Positions 62,536 to 64,000 of a stretch of 64,000 bases of DNA are shown here, one piece after another; position 1 is the first letter of the stretch, and each line of letters starts with the position of its first letter. This DNA is from Candidatus Schekmanbacteria bacterium. GTDB taxonomy: Bacteria; CSSED10-310; JACPHN01. The stretch spans positions 1 through 64,000 of the forward strand of contig JACPHN010000216.1 in the NCBI GenBank assembly GCA_016188575.1, written 5' to 3'. Below the pieces are notes generated by a model, which saw nothing but the letters and a program-made list of their open reading frames with translations, did not search any database and was not told the origin of the DNA. The position numbers and the translations under genes are program-made.

Positions 62536-63762
62536 ATGTATTTCTGGCGAGCTGTCGCCGCTCTGGTTGGTAACCGCGGTAGATCGCGTCCCCGCGGTCT
62601 TCGGCCGCTGATGTTCGTGCTGCCATTTCTCGCTGTCTCCGGCGGCTTGTCGCAAAGCGGTGCCGCCGCCGCGGACGCCTCCTTTTCCATGGAAACCCGC
62701 AGCGCCCTGGCGCTCGACGCCATCGTGCTCGCGCCCTCGCCGCTCTATGAGGTCCTGACTCGCAACGCCGACGCGATTCGCTCCGGTGCCACCGGTCTTC
62801 ATGGCGGCGCCGCGGATATCACCGAGGAGGGCATCGTGTCTTTTCTCGCCAAGCGGCAGAAGGTGATCGAAACGCGGGTCCGCGAGCACGGGCTCAACTA
62901 CCACAACGCCATCACGCAGTTTGGCAGTATTCTCGGCTACACGACCGCCTGGTTCGATCGCAAGATCGACGGTCCGGTCGATGTCGCCACCGTCGTTTAC
63001 GACGGCTACCAGCCGATCGAGGACGTCGCCGCGGCGCTTGCGGAGCGCTTGCGGAGCGGCAACATTGCGCGCCATCCGCACGCCGCCTACAGTGTCATCG
63101 TCAACTTTGTTCTCGACTACTGGTGCACGATCCTGGCCGCTGTTCACGACCCCGGTCAGATCGCCTATGCGCCGGACGGTGCCTATCTCAAGCACGTCAC
63201 CGACAAGGGCTTCGAGGCGAGCACGGCGCATCGCAAGGACCTCAACGCCAAGCTCCTGCATGCGGACACGGGGGAAGAGGAGTCGGTGGCGTTGAAGGGT
63301 TGGGTTCTGGATGGATGCACGTACTTTGCGGAGTCAATGGGCCGCCTGGAAGTTGCCGACGCGGCGTGCACCATCGAAAAGGGCCAGCAGGCGCGCCGGG
63401 TGGCCGCCGAGTTTCTCGCTGACGGCGTCGAGATCATCTTGCTGCCACAGGGGTATTACGGCACGACGTACGCGAGATTCCGCGTTGCCGGCGAGTTCCT
63501 GAGCCGGAAGCTCGTGCTCGTGGACCTGGCGACATGGCGCCGGTTTGACGAGACGCACTTCAGCAAGGGTTCGGCCGGCCGAGGCCTGTTCTACAGCTTT
63601 CAACTGGAGCCGCCCGCCGGGGACTTCCGCAAGATCGAGCAGGCTCGCCGGGGTGAGGCCAGCGCTCCGGTCATCAGCCCTCTCGGGCCGCCGATCGCGC
63701 TCACCACGTACTATACGGAACAGGGCGGCATGATCATCTGGACGCGCCCGCACAAGCGCTAG
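62536..63762 (+). CDS. Exported protein of unknown function
   Basis: This 408-residue protein has a long N-terminus with basic residues and a hydrophobic core (LMFVLPFLAVSGGL) ending near AAAADAS at about residue 50, so it is probably exported. The mature part alternates helices and strands: a helical section with several His (HGLNYHNAITQFG, ARHPHAAYSVIVNFVLDYWC) and a beta-rich C-terminal half with LLPQGYYGTTYARFRV and TTYYTEQGGMIIWTRPHKR. I do not recognise the family. A GAGG lies 7 bases before the ATG. Its stop is followed directly by a long inverted repeat. Confidence 0.75.
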   Translation: MYFWRAVAALVGNRGRSRPRGLRPLMFVLPFLAVSGGLSQSGAAAADASFSMETRSALALDAIVLAPSPLYEVLTRNADAIRSGATGLHGGAADITEEGIVSFLAKRQKVIETRVREHGLNYHNAITQFGSILGYTTAWFDRKIDGPVDVATVVYDGYQPIEDVAAALAERLRSGNIARHPHAAYSVIVNFVLDYWCTILAAVHDPGQIAYAPDGAYLKHVTDKGFEASTAHRKDLNAKLLHADTGEEESVALKGWVLDGCTYFAESMGRLEVADAACTIEKGQQARRVAAEFLADGVEIILLPQGYYGTTYARFRVAGEFLSRKLVLVDLATWRRFDETHFSKGSAGRGLFYSFQLEPPAGDFRKIEQARRGEASAPVISPLGPPIALTTYYTEQGGMIIWTRPHKR

Positions 63763-63840
63763 GACCCGTAACGAAACAACTGTGTCAAGCACCGAGGCCT
63801 TCGCAGCCGGCCGATTGCAACAGCTATTTCGTTACGGGTC
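63763..63840. repeat. 78-bp element bounded by 14-bp perfect inverted repeats
   Basis: GACCCGTAACGAAA at 63763-63776 is repeated in perfect inverted form at 63827-63840, and the match continues imperfectly for another six or so bases inward. The 50-base interior has its own small GC-rich palindrome. The left arm begins at the base after the stop codon of the exported-protein gene. It could be a long transcript-end stem, though there is no U-tract, or a miniature mobile element. Confidence 0.8.
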
Positions 63841-63899
63841 TCTGGGCGCACGCGCGACGCAACTCGCCCGCGGTGCCGCTTGTGGCCCCGCGGGCCCTC

Positions 63900-64000
63900 T
63901 CAATCCGCGATCTCGAGCTCCTTCTCGGAGTACAGCTCCGTCCACGCACGAGGTACCACGTGCGACAGCCGCGTGTAGTCGAACAGCGCCTTGCCCTCTG
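63900..64000 (-). CDS. C-terminus of an unidentified protein, partial
   Basis: The last 32 codons of a minus-strand gene are visible, ending in a TGA at 63902-63900. The protein continues beyond the window edge. The peptide includes LFDYTRLSHVVPRAWTELY and ends KELEIAD, with normal-looking codon use. It is too short to assign. Confidence 0.6.
   Translation of the reverse strand, partial: EGKALFDYTRLSHVVPRAWTELYSEKELEIAD

Overview
This window comes from a GC-rich Gram-negative bacterium. A complete divisome core (ftsL, ftsI, ftsW, ftsQ, ftsA, ftsZ), several lipoprotein-type signal peptides, a VPLPA-CTERM-like sorting tail and Myxococcota-like signalling proteins (a Ser/Thr kinase fused to AAA and TPR regions) suggest a deltaproteobacterial-type lineage (Myxococcota, Binatota or similar). 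This is inference from gene content; no rRNA or tRNA gene was seen.

Layout. (a) 1-4.7 kb: two secreted or surface proteins, the first cut by the window edge, the second frameshifted by a perfect 34-bp tandem duplication. (b) 4.7-7.3 kb: a flavodoxin-like lipoprotein, a non-coding stretch with a 43-bp-period array of hairpin units, and thiD. (c) 7.5-20.3 kb: a tightly packed division and cell-wall (dcw) operon, mraZ-rsmH-ftsL-ftsI-mraY-murD-ftsW-murC-ftsQ-ftsA-ftsZ, closed by a strong terminator. murE, murF, murG, murB and ddl are absent from their usual places. (d) 20.4-28.8 kb: an unknown protein, a large kinase-AAA-TPR regulator and a convergent beta-propeller/FN3 surface protein.

(e) 28.9-33.4 kb: a four-gene operon of PP2C phosphatase, kinase-like protein with zinc ribbon, isochorismatase/nicotinamidase-like hydrolase and vWA protein. 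It resembles the TerY-phosphorylation triad with an added hydrolase. (f) 33.4-34.2 kb: a coupled YccF membrane protein and cysteine-repeat lipoprotein on the minus strand. (g) 34.5-42.1 kb: a second vWA system of SWIM zinc-finger protein, DUF5691, MoxR AAA ATPase, DUF5682 and CoxE-like vWA protein, similar in content to the Escherichia coli yehL/M/P/Q set. Together (d)-(g) form about 22 kb of signalling and ATPase-linked conflict or stress modules, the most unusual part of the window.

(h) 42.5-48.5 kb: M28 peptidase, M50 site-2-protease-like protein with a zinc-ribbon membrane partner, NrtR-like Nudix regulator, endonuclease/exonuclease/phosphatase-family lipoprotein and sulfurtransferase. 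(i) 48.6-54.8 kb: glyQ-glyS-ppdK-ruvX operon. (j) 54.8-62.5 kb: B3/B4-domain protein, serine beta-lactamase-like hydrolase, a radical SAM enzyme whose SPASM-like end lies in a separate overlapping reading frame, mltG, and clpB with a recognisable promoter. (k) 62.5-64 kb: an unknown exported protein followed immediately by a long inverted repeat, then the 3' end of a minus-strand gene.

Most genes run on the plus strand with 4-bp ATGA/GTGA overlaps. Starts were chosen from Shine-Dalgarno position, family N-termini and overlap patterns, and residue numbers refer to those starts.
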